From positions 1 through 45,842 of the forward strand of contig JAKSPT010000021.1 of NCBI GenBank assembly GCA_024404495.1: a DNA stretch of 45,842 bases, given 5' to 3'. The notes beneath the pieces were generated by a model that made no database searches, was not told where the DNA came from, and saw only the letters and a list, made by a program, of their open reading frames with translations. The translations under genes and the position numbers were made by a program. This stretch comes from Lachnospiraceae bacterium (GTDB lineage: Bacteria; Bacillota; Clostridia; Oscillospirales; CAG-272). Positions 32,774 through 41,575 of the stretch are shown here, in pieces; positions within the stretch are counted from its first letter, which is position 1; every line of letters starts with the position of its first letter.

Positions 32774-32810
32774 AAAACCTTGCTTCCGGAAATTCCGGAG
32801 GCAAGGTTTT
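32774..32810. terminator. Bidirectional terminator
   Basis: AAAACCTTGC (32774-32783) pairs with GCAAGGTTTT (32801-32810), continued by TCCGGA/TCCGGA inside after a T-G pair. T-runs lie on both strands. It serves the GH109-like gene and the convergent membrane protein gene. Confidence 0.92.
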
Positions 32811-32828
32811 CGGTTATTGGGGAAAGGA

Positions 32829-33581
32829 TTATTCCGCGGTATCGGAAGGAGCTTCGGTTTCGTCGTCTCCCGGTCCCTTTTCTTCGGAGGCGGCGTCTCT
32901 TGCTTCGCAGCTCTTGCAGAGGCGGGTCTTGTTCGCCTGGATCGCTTCTTCCACGGTGCCGGAGATGAAATTGTCGCTGTGGTTGAGGTGACCGCAGTCA
33001 AGGCTGGTATGGTAAACGGTGCCGAACTGCGTCCAGAAAACGGTGTCGTCGCCGAACGCGTTGATGGCTTCCTGCTTCTCCTCCTCGGAGATCGGGTTCC
33101 AGTCGACGCCGACGAGACCGCCGATCAGCAGGGCGATGACGGCAACGACGGTGGCGATCGTTTTGGTCTTCTTGTCGGTATCCTTATTCGTCAGCGCAAG
33201 GATGACGAACGGGATGAACGCGAAGGCGGAAACGATGAGACCCATGTTGTTCCAGAGCCAGAACTTGACCTTGTTCTTCTTCGACGCGGGATCGATGCGG
33301 TTGCTCTTCTTCCAAAGGAGAGAACCGGTGATGACGCACGCGAGGTCGAGAACGAGCGCAACGATGAGCTGAGCGAGCGTGGGCATAAAGGTAAGGTTGA
33401 TCTTGCCGAACAGGATCAGAACGGCAACGACCTCGAATCCGATCGCGAAGAGCCACGCGATCGCGGCGCCGATGCGGTAGCCGACCGCGCTGCCTTCGTC
33501 CTTTGCGGAAGGAGACGTGGTAACGGTCACGATCGAACCGTCAGCGCGCTTGACTTTTTTCTTTTTTTCTTCTTCTGCCAT
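32829..33581 (-). CDS. Four-span membrane protein with C-terminal Cys/His metal-binding-like tail
   Basis: The 250-residue protein has a charged cytoplasmic N-terminus, then four hydrophobic segments (about residues 35-60, 67-88, 110-130 and 142-160). The outer or C-terminal segment carries TVYHTSLDCGHLNHSDNFIS followed by GTVEEAIQANKTRLCKSC. The Y-H-x(3)-C-x(2)-L...CKSC pattern is seen in many short treble-clef-like tails of bacterial membrane proteins and could bind zinc. It ends in an acidic tail. GGAGGT precedes the ATG and a good promoter lies upstream. Function unknown. Confidence 0.85.
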   Translation of the reverse strand: MAEEEKKKKVKRADGSIVTVTTSPSAKDEGSAVGYRIGAAIAWLFAIGFEVVAVLILFGKINLTFMPTLAQLIVALVLDLACVITGSLLWKKSNRIDPASKKNKVKFWLWNNMGLIVSAFAFIPFVILALTNKDTDKKTKTIATVVAVIALLIGGLVGVDWNPISEEEKQEAINAFGDDTVFWTQFGTVYHTSLDCGHLNHSDNFISGTVEEAIQANKTRLCKSCEARDAASEEKGPGDDETEAPSDTAE

Positions 33582-33618
33582 AAGTACCTCCGAAGTTTAC
33601 AAAAATATTGATGGTATC

Positions 33619-33647
33619 ATTATAGCGCGTCTTTTGCCGCTTTGCAA
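33619..33647 (-). promoter_or_regulatory. Promoter of the four-span membrane protein gene
   Basis: Minus strand: TTGCAA (33642-33647), 17 bp, TATAAT (33619-33624). Confidence 0.8.
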
Positions 33648-33729
33648 GGGCTTTTGTCAAAATATTGTGGTTTTTTCAAAAGAAAAGGCACATTTTGCGC
33701 TTTCAGGGAGCGGAAAACGTACCGTTTTT

Positions 33730-34227
33730 TCATTTTTCTCCGGGATCGGCAATCACGCGCCACGCTTCGATCAGGTCTTCAAGGCGCCGCGCCGCGTTTG
33801 CGGGGCTGGTGGAGGGTAGGCAGACCGCTTCCCTTCCGGTTTTCTTTTCGGTATAGAGGCGGTAATACTTTTCCGCCGTCCTGCCGTTGACGAAGACCGC
33901 GCGGATCGGCGCGGAGGACAGGATCAGAGAAAGATCGTTCGGGATCACCTTTCCGATCGTGCTGTCGGCACTGCCCTCGATCTCGCAGGAGGCGATGACG
34001 TCCCAGAGGGCGACCCGGTTCCGGAGAAGAAAGGCTTTTTTCTCCCCGACCGTATGCGGGACCTCCTCCCCGAAGACGGCGGCGGTCACCTGCCAGAAGC
34101 GGTTGCGCGGGTGCCCGTAAAAGAAGTTCTCTTCCCTCGATTTCACCGAGGGAAAGGAGCCGAGGATCAGGATCTCCGATCTTTCGTCGTACACGGGCGG
34201 GAACGGATGGATTTCGGTTTTTTTCAT
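33730..34227 (-). CDS. DNA-deoxyinosine (hypoxanthine) glycosylase, UDG superfamily
   Basis: The 165-residue protein has the uracil-DNA-glycosylase-fold landmarks of the hypoxanthine-DNA glycosylase group: LILGSFPSVKSREENFFYGH (residues 20-39) with GSFPS as motif 1, NRFW with Asn42, and a C-terminal PSTSPANA (138-145) as the DNA-minor-groove motif. Such enzymes excise deaminated adenine from DNA. It lies downstream of pncB, but a terminator separates them and the ribosome site before the ATG is weak (GAAACG), so low or read-through expression is likely. Confidence 0.9.
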   Translation of the reverse strand: MKKTEIHPFPPVYDERSEILILGSFPSVKSREENFFYGHPRNRFWQVTAAVFGEEVPHTVGEKKAFLLRNRVALWDVIASCEIEGSADSTIGKVIPNDLSLILSSAPIRAVFVNGRTAEKYYRLYTEKKTGREAVCLPSTSPANAARRLEDLIEAWRVIADPGEK

Positions 34228-34234
34228 ATCGTTT

Positions 34235-34265
34235 CAAAAAAGCGGGACCGCCGTGCGGCGATCCC
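34235..34265 (-). terminator. Terminator of pncB
   Basis: GGGACCGCCG (34244-34253) pairs with CGGCGATCCC (34256-34265, one G-T pair); on the minus strand GCTTTTTTG follows. It lies just before the glycosylase start codon. Confidence 0.85.
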
Positions 34266-34273
34266 GGTTGTAT

Positions 34274-35476
34274 TTATTGCAGTTCTTTCTGACGGTTGAT
34301 GCGGAAGGCGACCGAGTTGCGCAGATACTTGAGGTATTCCTCGTCGCGGCACATTTCCTTGCCCTGCGCGTCGGAGAGCTTGGCGACCGGTCTGCCGTTG
34401 ACGTACTGAAGCTTGATGACGATGTTCAGCGCTTCCTCGCAGGTATCGTTCGAGCAGAAGGTACCGATGCCGAAGGAGACCTTCGTGCGGTCCTTGAAAT
34501 AATCGTACAGATGCTGCGCGCGGTCGAAATCGAGGCTGTCGCTGAAGAGCAGCTGCTTGGTGCGGGGATCGACGCCGTATTTCTGATAGTGCGCGATCAT
34601 CTTTTCGCCCCATTCGTAGGGGTCGCCGCTGTCGTGGCGGACGCCGGTATAGTTGTTGACCATCGAGCGGTCGAAGTCGAGCAGGAAGAGGTCGGTCGTG
34701 ACCGTGTCGGTCAGCGCCGTGCCGTTATCGCCCTTGAATTCGTCGTACCAATCCTGCATCGCGTAGTGATTCGTGTAGGCAAGAGGGATCGAATCGATGC
34801 CCTGATACATCTGCACGAATTCGTGCGCGTAGGTGCCGATGGGGGTCAGGTCGTATTTCTTCGCGAGGTAGACGTTGGAGGTACCGACGCAGCAGTCGGT
34901 CTCGGTGGTGAGACGGTGGACGACGACGTCCTCCCATTCTCTCGAAAGACGTCTGCGGCAGCCGAACTCGGCAAAGCGGAAGGTATAGGTGCCGTCGCGG
35001 AACTTGGCGATCTTGCGGTCGAGATGCTCCTTCGCGGAGGCGCGGAGCTCCTCGTAATCGAAGCTCATGCGGAAATAGGTCTCGTTGATGATCTCAAGCA
35101 GGTAGATCTCGAACTGCATCGCCGAGAAGAGCGGTCCCCTGACGACGACCGAAAGCTCGCCGTCCTCCGAAAGCCCGGTCGTCACGTAGTCGCGGATCGG
35201 GTGCCAGAGACGGAGAAACTCGATATAGTCGTTTTTCAGAAAGCGGATCGTGCGGAGATAGTTCAATTCGTCCTTCGTGAAACGGAGGGAGCAGAGGCGG
35301 TCGATCTGCTCGTTGATCTCGGCGAGCATTTCGGGCGTGAAACGGACGCCCTCGTTGCGGCACTTGAAATAGTATTCGCCGTTGAGATCGGTATGCTTAT
35401 GGAAAATGACCTGATTCATATTGAATTTGTACAGGTCGGTGTCAAGCAGAGACAGAATGATCGGATCCAGTTTCAT
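34274..35476 (-). CDS. pncB: Nicotinate phosphoribosyltransferase
   Basis: The 400-residue product matches the PncB family in length and motifs: the N-terminal LLDTDLYKFNMNQVIFH, RFAEFGCRRR (residues 168-176), VGTSNVYLAKKYDLTPIGTY then AHEF with His218, the position of the autophosphorylated His, and VRHDSGDPYEWGEK for phosphoribosyl binding. It converts nicotinate and PRPP to nicotinate mononucleotide in NAD salvage, in the cytoplasm. The start at 35476 follows GGGGAT by 7 bases; an upstream in-frame codon lies in the promoter. Transcribed alone. Confidence 0.96.
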   Translation of the reverse strand: MKLDPIILSLLDTDLYKFNMNQVIFHKHTDLNGEYYFKCRNEGVRFTPEMLAEINEQIDRLCSLRFTKDELNYLRTIRFLKNDYIEFLRLWHPIRDYVTTGLSEDGELSVVVRGPLFSAMQFEIYLLEIINETYFRMSFDYEELRASAKEHLDRKIAKFRDGTYTFRFAEFGCRRRLSREWEDVVVHRLTTETDCCVGTSNVYLAKKYDLTPIGTYAHEFVQMYQGIDSIPLAYTNHYAMQDWYDEFKGDNGTALTDTVTTDLFLLDFDRSMVNNYTGVRHDSGDPYEWGEKMIAHYQKYGVDPRTKQLLFSDSLDFDRAQHLYDYFKDRTKVSFGIGTFCSNDTCEEALNIVIKLQYVNGRPVAKLSDAQGKEMCRDEEYLKYLRNSVAFRINRQKELQ

Positions 35477-35503
35477 CGTAAATCCCCATTCGTTTTTTCT
35501 TCC

Positions 35504-35531
35504 ATTATAGCCCAAAAACGGCGGGTGTCAA
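35504..35531 (-). promoter_or_regulatory. Promoter of pncB
   Basis: Minus strand: TTGACA (35526-35531), 16 bp, TATAAT (35504-35509), both consensus boxes. Confidence 0.9.
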
Positions 35532-35648
35532 GGAAAAACCGCGTTTTTCTCGGTTTTCGTCAAAAAAAGACGGGGGAAAGGCGCTTTTCCCGCCATATTC
35601 ACGGGAAAAGGTTTTATGAGACTGTCGAAAAGAGTTTACCGTTTCTTC

Positions 35649-35677
35649 TTGAAATCCGGAAATTCGTGTGGTAAAAT
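35649..35677 (+). promoter_or_regulatory. Promoter of the esterase-acyltransferase operon
   Basis: TTGAAA (35649-35654), 17 bp, TAAAAT (35672-35677), with TGTGG before the -10 box as extended element. Confidence 0.8.
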
Positions 35678-35708
35678 AAAAGAATCAAAAGAAAAGGAGG
35701 GGACGGTC

Positions 35709-37883
35709 ATGGCTGTTTCCGTGAAATTCATCCGACCGAAGCTGGAGCTGGTCAAGCCGCTTATGACCGGGTCCTCTCTCGAGACCGCGCGTCAGGGGCA
35801 GACCGTGCTCGGAAAGCTGATGTCCTCCTCGAAGAAGAACGAGGTCGATACCGTCCTTTTTTCCTTCCCCGATTTTCCCGCCGCGATCCTGACGCCGAAA
35901 AAGGACCGCCGCGACGGCGTGATCCTCTATCTCCACGGCGGCGGCTATACCTGCGGCGACCTCGATTACGCGCGCGGCTTCGGCTCGGTGCTCTGCGCCG
36001 TGACCGGACGCAAGGTGCTCTGCCCGGCTTACCGCCTCGCGCCCGAGCACCCCTTCCCCGCCGCGCTTGACGACGCCGTGACCGCTTACCGCTACCTGCT
36101 GAACACCGGTTTTTCCGGTTCCGATATCCTCCTCTGCGGAGAGAGCGCGGGCGGCGGGCTGATCTACTGCCTCGCGTACCGTCTCCGGGAGCTGGGGCTC
36201 CCCCTCCCGGCAGGCTTCATCGGCATTTCCCCGTGGACCGATCTGACCGCCTCGGGCGCCTCCTACGCCGAAAACGAAAAGAACGATCCCTCGCTGACAA
36301 AGGAACGGCTCGACCTCTTTGCCGGGCTCTATACCGATACCCCGACCGATCCCCTCGTTTCCCCGCTTTTCGGGGAGATGAAAGGTCTGCCGCCCTCCCT
36401 GCTCTTCGCGGGCGGGGACGAGATCCTGCGCGACGACGCCGTGCGGATGCGAGACCGGCTGACCGGGGCAGGCTGCGAAGCCGACCTCACCGTCGAGCCC
36501 GGGATGTGGCACGTTTATCCCCTCTACGGGCTGAAAGAGAATCAGAAACAGGTCCTCGATAAGATCACCGCCTTTGCCGACGCCCGCCTCCCCTCGGAGC
36601 GGAAGCTGCGCTGGATGAAGGTAGACAACGCCGGAAAGATCTATCCGGCGGCGAAAAACAAGGAGTGGACCAACCTCTTCCGCCTCTCGATGACTCTCAC
36701 CGAGCCGGTCGATCCGGTCATCCTGCAATCCGCCCTCGACGTCACGGTCAAGCGCTTCCCCTCGATCGCCGTCAGGCTGCGGCGCGGCATTTTCTGGTAT
36801 TATCTCGAAGAGGTCCCGCACGCCCCGAAGGTGAAAAAGGACGGCGCGTGGCCGCTTGTCCACATGGTCTTCGGTGACACGCGCAAATGTGCATTCCGCG
36901 TGCTTTACTATGAAAACCGCATCGCCGTCGAGCTGTTCCACGCGATCACCGACGGCTCGGGCGGCATGATCTTTCTGAAGACCCTCGTCGCCGAATATCT
37001 GACGCAGAAGCACTCGCTCGCGATCAGATGCGAAAAGGGCGTTCTGAACCGCGCCGACGAGCCGACCCCGGAGGAGACCGAGGACAGCTTCGTGAAAAAC
37101 TGCGGCACCGTCGCGGAAAAGCGGGAAAACACCCCTGCCTTCTTGCTGAAGGGCGAAAAGGAGCCCGACGGCAGACGGCATCTGACCTGCGGCATCCTCG
37201 ATGCCGAAAAGCTTCACGCCCTCGCCTCGGAGAAGGGCGTGACGGTCACCGTATATCTCGCGGCGGTCATGGTCGAGACCCTCACCGCGATGCAGAACGA
37301 AAAAATACCGGAGGGAAAGAAAAAGCGCCCGGTCAAGGTCCTCATTCCGGTCAATCTGCGCCCGCTGTTCGGCAGCAAAACGCTCCGGAACTTCGCGCAG
37401 TTCGTCAACGTCGGCATCGACCCCAACCTCGGCGACTACACCTTTGACGAGATCCTTTCCCTCGTTCACCATCAGCTCGGCGCCGAGCGCAACGCGAAGA
37501 CCATGCAGGCGCGCTTCACCGGGAACGTGAAGAGCGAGCGCTCGGTCGTTTTAAGGCTCGTTCCCCTCTTTCTGAAAAACGTCGTGATGAAGGCGGTTTT
37601 CAGCGTCGTCGGCGAGGCGGTCTCCTGCCTCTGCTTCTCCAACCTCGGCAGAGCGGAGCTGCCCGAAGAAATGGCGGATCACGTTGCAAGGATCGACTTC
37701 GTGCTCGGTTCGCAGGCGAAGGCACCCTACAACGTCGGTCTCGTTTCGTGGAACGGAAAGCTGTATCTCAATATCATCCGCACGACGGTCGAACCCGAAC
37801 TGGAATACCGCTTCTTCACGAACCTGATGAAGCACGGCATCCGTCCGCTGATCGAAAGCAACGATCCCGACCCGGAAGAATGA
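35709..37883 (+). CDS. Fused HSL-type alpha/beta hydrolase and condensation-like (alcohol) acyltransferase
   Basis: The 724-residue protein combines two enzymes. Residues 1-300 are a hormone-sensitive-lipase-type alpha/beta hydrolase: oxyanion HGGGY (76-80), GESAGGG with nucleophile Ser146, Asp237 in GGDE and His268 in WHVY. Residues about 315-724 form a chloramphenicol-acetyltransferase/condensation-type domain with HAITDG (411-416), the HxxxDG active-site motif, and an SNLGRA late motif. I recall clostridial loci where a hydrolase, an 'alcohol acetyltransferase' and a DUF6320 protein are separate neighbours; here the first two are fused. The pair could make and break an ester on a lipid or small alcohol in the cytoplasm. 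The ATG at 35709 has AGGAGG upstream. The next gene follows after 15 bases. Confidence 0.9.
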   Translation: MAVSVKFIRPKLELVKPLMTGSSLETARQGQTVLGKLMSSSKKNEVDTVLFSFPDFPAAILTPKKDRRDGVILYLHGGGYTCGDLDYARGFGSVLCAVTGRKVLCPAYRLAPEHPFPAALDDAVTAYRYLLNTGFSGSDILLCGESAGGGLIYCLAYRLRELGLPLPAGFIGISPWTDLTASGASYAENEKNDPSLTKERLDLFAGLYTDTPTDPLVSPLFGEMKGLPPSLLFAGGDEILRDDAVRMRDRLTGAGCEADLTVEPGMWHVYPLYGLKENQKQVLDKITAFADARLPSERKLRWMKVDNAGKIYPAAKNKEWTNLFRLSMTLTEPVDPVILQSALDVTVKRFPSIAVRLRRGIFWYYLEEVPHAPKVKKDGAWPLVHMVFGDTRKCAFRVLYYENRIAVELFHAITDGSGGMIFLKTLVAEYLTQKHSLAIRCEKGVLNRADEPTPEETEDSFVKNCGTVAEKRENTPAFLLKGEKEPDGRRHLTCGILDAEKLHALASEKGVTVTVYLAAVMVETLTAMQNEKIPEGKKKRPVKVLIPVNLRPLFGSKTLRNFAQFVNVGIDPNLGDYTFDEILSLVHHQLGAERNAKTMQARFTGNVKSERSVVLRLVPLFLKNVVMKAVFSVVGEAVSCLCFSNLGRAELPEEMADHVARIDFVLGSQAKAPYNVGLVSWNGKLYLNIIRTTVEPELEYRFFTNLMKHGIRPLIESNDPDPEE

Positions 37884-37898
37884 AGAAAGGAGAACCTT

Positions 37899-38603
37899 AT
37901 GTACTGTATCAAATGCGGCGTGGAGCTCGCCGACAGCGAAGCGGTCTGCCCGCTCTGTCATACGAGAGTTTATCACCCCGACCTTGAAAGAGTCCCCGCG
38001 CCGAAGCCCTATCCCGTAAACGCGAAGCCGCTCCTCCCCGACGAAAGGAAGAAGCGCCACGCGATCCTCACCGTTCTCACCGTTCTCTTCCTCGTTCCCT
38101 TCCTTATCTGCTTTCTCATTGATATCAAGGCAAACGGCAGGCTCGAATGGTCGGATTACGTCGGGCTGTCAATGGCGCTCTATTATATCGCCGTCATCTT
38201 CCCCTTCTGGTTCAAAAACCGGAACCCCGTGATCTTCCTCCCCATCGACTTCATCGCGGCGGGGGGCGTCGCGCTCTACATCAACTGCAAGACCGGCGGA
38301 CATTGGTTCCTTTCCTTCGCCTTCCCGGTCCTCGGCGGCGTGATGCTGATCACCGTCGCGACCGTGGCACTCTGCCGCTATCTGAAAAAAGGGCACCTCT
38401 TCATCTTCGCGGGGACCTTCATTGCCTTCGGCTGCTTCATGCTCCTCGTGGAGTTCTTAATGAATTACACCTTCTCGATCCCCGGCGTCTTCGTGTGGGC
38501 GCTCTACCCGCTCGCCGCCCTCTGCGATATCGGCGTTCTGCTCTTCATTATCGCCATCTGCCGGCCGATCAGAGAAGCGCTCGAAAAACTGCTGTTTTTC
38601 TGA
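37899..38603 (+). CDS. DUF6320-like membrane protein with N-terminal zinc ribbon
   Basis: The 234-residue protein begins with a zinc ribbon (Cys 3, 6, 17, 20 in CIKC...CPLC) and continues with a proline-rich linker and six or more hydrophobic segments from residue 55 to the C-terminus. The layout agrees with DUF6320 proteins, which I recall beside acetyltransferases of the type encoded immediately upstream. It starts 15 bases after that gene with AAAGGAG as ribosome site, so both are one operon. A role as membrane partner for the acyltransferase is inferred. Confidence 0.88.
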   Translation: MYCIKCGVELADSEAVCPLCHTRVYHPDLERVPAPKPYPVNAKPLLPDERKKRHAILTVLTVLFLVPFLICFLIDIKANGRLEWSDYVGLSMALYYIAVIFPFWFKNRNPVIFLPIDFIAAGGVALYINCKTGGHWFLSFAFPVLGGVMLITVATVALCRYLKKGHLFIFAGTFIAFGCFMLLVEFLMNYTFSIPGVFVWALYPLAALCDIGVLLFIIAICRPIREALEKLLFF

Positions 38604-38620
38604 TTCCGAATCAAAAACCG

Positions 38621-38651
38621 AAACCGCCCCGGAAGCTCCGGAGCGGTTTTT
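38621..38651. terminator. Bidirectional terminator
   Basis: AAACCGC (38621-38627) plus CCGGA pairs with TCCGG plus GCGGTTT (38643-38649), then TTTC; T-rich also on the minus strand. It separates the DUF6320-like gene from the convergent solute-binding gene. Confidence 0.9.
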
Positions 38652-38667
38652 CATTATCGGGATTGCT

Positions 38668-40140
38668 TTATTCGGCGTCCATCCGTTCGACAGTGGAATA
38701 GAATTCCTCCATCTTCTGTTCGATCTGGTTCTCGTAGGAGGCGTAGATCGTCACGATGCCCTTGCCGGGAGTTGCGGAAAGCTGGCGGAGGTAGGCGTTG
38801 CCGAAGAGGCTGAAATCGAAAACGTCGGTAAAGTCGATACGGCGGCGGGAGAAGATGAGGTCAAGCATATCCTGACTCTCGTCGTCGCGGGACATCTTGG
38901 TTTTCAGGGTCACGTCGTAATAGGCGTTTTTCAGATCGTAATAGGACCCGGCGGAAAGCGCCTCAAGGATGAAGCCGACCTTATCCGGATCGCGCTCGGA
39001 GCGAAGGACGGAAAGCATCCCCATCGCGTGCTTCGAGACGTAGCTGACGTATTCCTCCTGAAATTCGTCGTACAGCGGGTGCGGGATGATACCGAAGTCG
39101 ATCCCCTCCTCGCCGCGCAGACGGACGGTGCTCTTGATCGAGTAGGAGAAGAGGAGGCTGCGGTTGTCACGGAACATCCCGATCGGGTCGCAGCCGCCGG
39201 CGATCGTGTCGCTGTTGGCGTAGTTCGGATTGGTCATGATATCGCGGACGACCTCGGTGATCTCATAGTTTTCCTCGGTCGGGAAGGTGAATTCCGGATA
39301 ATCGAAATCGTCCTTCGTGACGAAGGTCCCGCCGCAGGAATTGAAGAGCGAGAGGATCGCGAAATCATTCGAGTTCATCGCGAAGACGTCGTCGTTCGCA
39401 GTCATATTGCCGTCGCCGTTGATATCGCCTTCCCACGCGGTCACGATCTCGTAAAGCCGGTCGATCGTCCATTCCCTGTTTCGTACCGCCTCGTAAAAGT
39501 CGGGCATCTGTCTGTCGCTCGCCGTCTGCTTGTTGAAGAGAATGGCGACCGTTTCCTGCGTGTCCTCGTTGCAGAGCGAGGAATCGACGAGGAACAGGTG
39601 ATCCATAAAGGACATTTCGTACCGCAGGCTCTGATCCCAGTAGGGCTTGTCGAGATCGACGTACGGGATATCGGAATTGAAGTCGAGGAAGTCACCCTCG
39701 AGAACGTTGGTCGGAACGTCGGCGAGGCGGACGAGAACGAGGTCGTAGGGGTCGTCTCCCGAACGGTTGGCGGTCGAGACGTTGGCACGGATGACGTTGT
39801 ATTCGTCCTGCGCGTAATCGACCGTGAAATTATACTGCTCTTCGAGGTGCTTGTTGCGGGCGTAGACGGCGTCGCCGATCGGCTCGCCGATCAGTTCCTC
39901 GGCGTAGAAATCGTTGAAGTCGGCGCCTTCCCCGTTCAGCGACCAATGATAGACGGAAAACGTGTAGCCCTCAAAATCCATTTCGGGCAGATCGGCGTGA
40001 ACGAGCTCCGCCGTTTCCTCCTCGGAGGGCGGGAGCGTGTCGGTCCCGACGGGCTTCGGTTCCGCGCAGGCAAAGAGAAGCGTCAGAGTGAAAAGAAGCG
40101 CGAAAAGAAGAGCGATCGGGCGAATGAAATCTTTTTTCAT
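38668..40140 (-). CDS. Extracellular solute-binding lipoprotein (copy A)
   Basis: The 490-residue lipoprotein has a signal ending in LFAC (Cys25). It shows the pattern of large sugar-type ABC solute-binding proteins: YDLVLVRLADVPTNVLEGDF (residues 132-151), DLDKPYWDQ, and WTIDRLYEIVTAWEGDINGD leading into an EF-hand-like calcium loop (residues 239-251, D-x-N-x-D-x-N-x-T-x-x-x-D). No permease or ATPase gene is nearby. A close paralogue sits at 41576-43054; they share most motifs and the same promoter and leader layout, so they arose by duplication. The ribosome site is AAAGGA. The ligand, probably an oligosaccharide, is not known. Confidence 0.88.
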   Translation of the reverse strand: MKKDFIRPIALLFALLFTLTLLFACAEPKPVGTDTLPPSEEETAELVHADLPEMDFEGYTFSVYHWSLNGEGADFNDFYAEELIGEPIGDAVYARNKHLEEQYNFTVDYAQDEYNVIRANVSTANRSGDDPYDLVLVRLADVPTNVLEGDFLDFNSDIPYVDLDKPYWDQSLRYEMSFMDHLFLVDSSLCNEDTQETVAILFNKQTASDRQMPDFYEAVRNREWTIDRLYEIVTAWEGDINGDGNMTANDDVFAMNSNDFAILSLFNSCGGTFVTKDDFDYPEFTFPTEENYEITEVVRDIMTNPNYANSDTIAGGCDPIGMFRDNRSLLFSYSIKSTVRLRGEEGIDFGIIPHPLYDEFQEEYVSYVSKHAMGMLSVLRSERDPDKVGFILEALSAGSYYDLKNAYYDVTLKTKMSRDDESQDMLDLIFSRRRIDFTDVFDFSLFGNAYLRQLSATPGKGIVTIYASYENQIEQKMEEFYSTVERMDAE

Positions 40141-40162
40141 GGCGTTGCTTTCCTTTCTGTTT

Positions 40163-40180
40163 CCGCCGCACAGCGGGCGG
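40163..40180. promoter_or_regulatory. Leader hairpin of copy A
   Basis: CCGCC (40163-40167) pairs with GGCGG (40176-40180) in the untranslated leader. The same place in copy B has a perfect TTCCGCCG/CGGCGGAA hairpin, preceded in both by AATCAGTAACG on the minus strand. Confidence 0.6.
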
Positions 40181-40195
40181 TGCGTTACTGATTAT

Positions 40196-40223
40196 ATTAT
40201 AACACGGATCCGGAAAAAAGCAA
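40196..40223 (-). promoter_or_regulatory. Promoter of solute-binding copy A
   Basis: Minus strand: TTGCTT (40218-40223), 16 bp, TATAAT (40196-40201). The same spacing and sequence style recur at copy B. Confidence 0.82.
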
Positions 40224-40285
40224 TAAAAAAATCGGCGGACCGATGCTTTTTGCATAAATCAGCGAAAAACGTCCCCGATCCTCCA

Positions 40286-40314
40286 TTGACATTTCCGGCA
40301 TTTCATAGTATCAT
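40286..40314 (+). promoter_or_regulatory. Promoter of the second Gfo/Idh/MocA gene
   Basis: TTGACA (40286-40291), 17 bp, TATCAT (40309-40314). Confidence 0.82.
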
Positions 40315-40357
40315 CAAAGAAGAATACGGGGATCGCTCCCGGAAACGAGGTAAAAGA

Positions 40358-41494
40358 ATGAAAAACGGAAAACTGAAAGTCGTTCTGGTCGGTCTCGGCT
40401 TTGGCGGTGCTTTTGCCGAGATTTACAAGTGCCACCCGGAAGTAGGGGAAATCCTCGTCTACGATCCGGATCAGGCTAAGGAAGATTGGTTCAAAGCCAC
40501 GTTCGGCATTGAAGCGCCTTACGACAGCTTTGAAGCGATCCTTGCCGACCCGACGGTGGACGCGGTCCATCTCGTCACGCCGATCCCGCTGCACGGAAAG
40601 CAAAGCGTCGCCGTTCTGGAAGCGGGCAAGCACTGCGCCTGCACCGTTCCGATGGGCGTCACTCTGGAGGAGCTGCGTCTCATCGTGGAAGCAAAACGGA
40701 AAAGCGGCAAGAACTATATGTTCATGGAGACCACGCTCTATACCTATCAGTATATGTACGTCAAAAAGATGATCGAAAGCGGCGAGCTCGGCAGGGTCCA
40801 GTTCCTGCGCGGCTGCCACTATCAGGATATGGAGAACTGGCCGCATTACTGGGACGGGCTGCCCCCGATGCACTACGGCACCCACGCCATCGCCCCGATG
40901 GTCGGTCTTTCCGGATCGCGGATCGCGCGCGTCCACGCTTACGGCAGCGGCACGATGCGCGAAGAGCTTGTCAGAAACTACGGCAACCCCTTCCCCGTCG
41001 AAACGGCGATCTTCGCCTTTGAAAACGGGCTGAAGGGAGAGGCGACCCGTTCCCTCTTCGAGACCGCGAGAATGTATCAGGAGGGAATGTTCGTTTACGG
41101 CAGCAAAAAGACCTTTGAATGGGGCTTTACCGACGATTCCGATCCGATCGTCACCTCGCTCGTTCCCCGTACCGACGGGCTGCGCGGCTTTGATTCCGTG
41201 ATGGAGACGGTAAAAATGCCGAACGATTACAGCGATCTTCCCGAGCCGCTGTGGCGGTTCACGGTCGGAGGCAACTACGATCCCCTCCGCCCGCAGGAAA
41301 CGCTCGCGGTCGGCGCCGGCGCCGGTCATCACGGTTCCCACGCGCACCTCGTCAACGAGTTCGTGATGAGCATCGTTGAGGAAAGAAAACCTTGGATCGA
41401 CGAGATCCTCGGCGCGAATATCACCGCCGCCGGGATCTGCGCGCATCTTTCGGCACTGAGAGACGGCGCGGAGGTCGTCGTGCCCGTATTCTGA
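40358..41494 (+). CDS. Gfo/Idh/MocA-family oxidoreductase
   Basis: The 378-residue protein has the NAD-binding start KVVLVGLGFGGAFAE and the VHLVTPIPLHGKQSVAVLEA segment of the family, then a C-terminal alpha/beta substrate domain with HYWDGLPPMHYGTHAIAPMV, where the equivalent of the GH109-like YPTH motif is YGTH. It lacks a signal peptide. It stands between, and in opposite orientation to, the two solute-binding paralogues, which suggests it handles the sugar they bind. GAGG lies 8-9 bases before the ATG. Dehydrogenase and glycosidase roles are both possible. Confidence 0.9.
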   Translation: MKNGKLKVVLVGLGFGGAFAEIYKCHPEVGEILVYDPDQAKEDWFKATFGIEAPYDSFEAILADPTVDAVHLVTPIPLHGKQSVAVLEAGKHCACTVPMGVTLEELRLIVEAKRKSGKNYMFMETTLYTYQYMYVKKMIESGELGRVQFLRGCHYQDMENWPHYWDGLPPMHYGTHAIAPMVGLSGSRIARVHAYGSGTMREELVRNYGNPFPVETAIFAFENGLKGEATRSLFETARMYQEGMFVYGSKKTFEWGFTDDSDPIVTSLVPRTDGLRGFDSVMETVKMPNDYSDLPEPLWRFTVGGNYDPLRPQETLAVGAGAGHHGSHAHLVNEFVMSIVEERKPWIDEILGANITAAGICAHLSALRDGAEVVVPVF

Positions 41495-41530
41495 ACGGAC
41501 CGCCCGGGATCGGGAATCATAAGCATCAAA

Positions 41531-41561
41531 AAACCGCTCCGGAAATTCCGGAGCGATTTTT
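41531..41561. terminator. Bidirectional terminator
   Basis: CGCTCCGGAA (41535-41544) pairs perfectly with TTCCGGAGCG (41546-41555), effective loop three bases or more, with ATTTTTCG on the plus strand and A/T-rich TTTTTTGATG on the minus strand. Confidence 0.92.
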
Positions 41562-41575
41562 CGTTGTCGGTTTGA

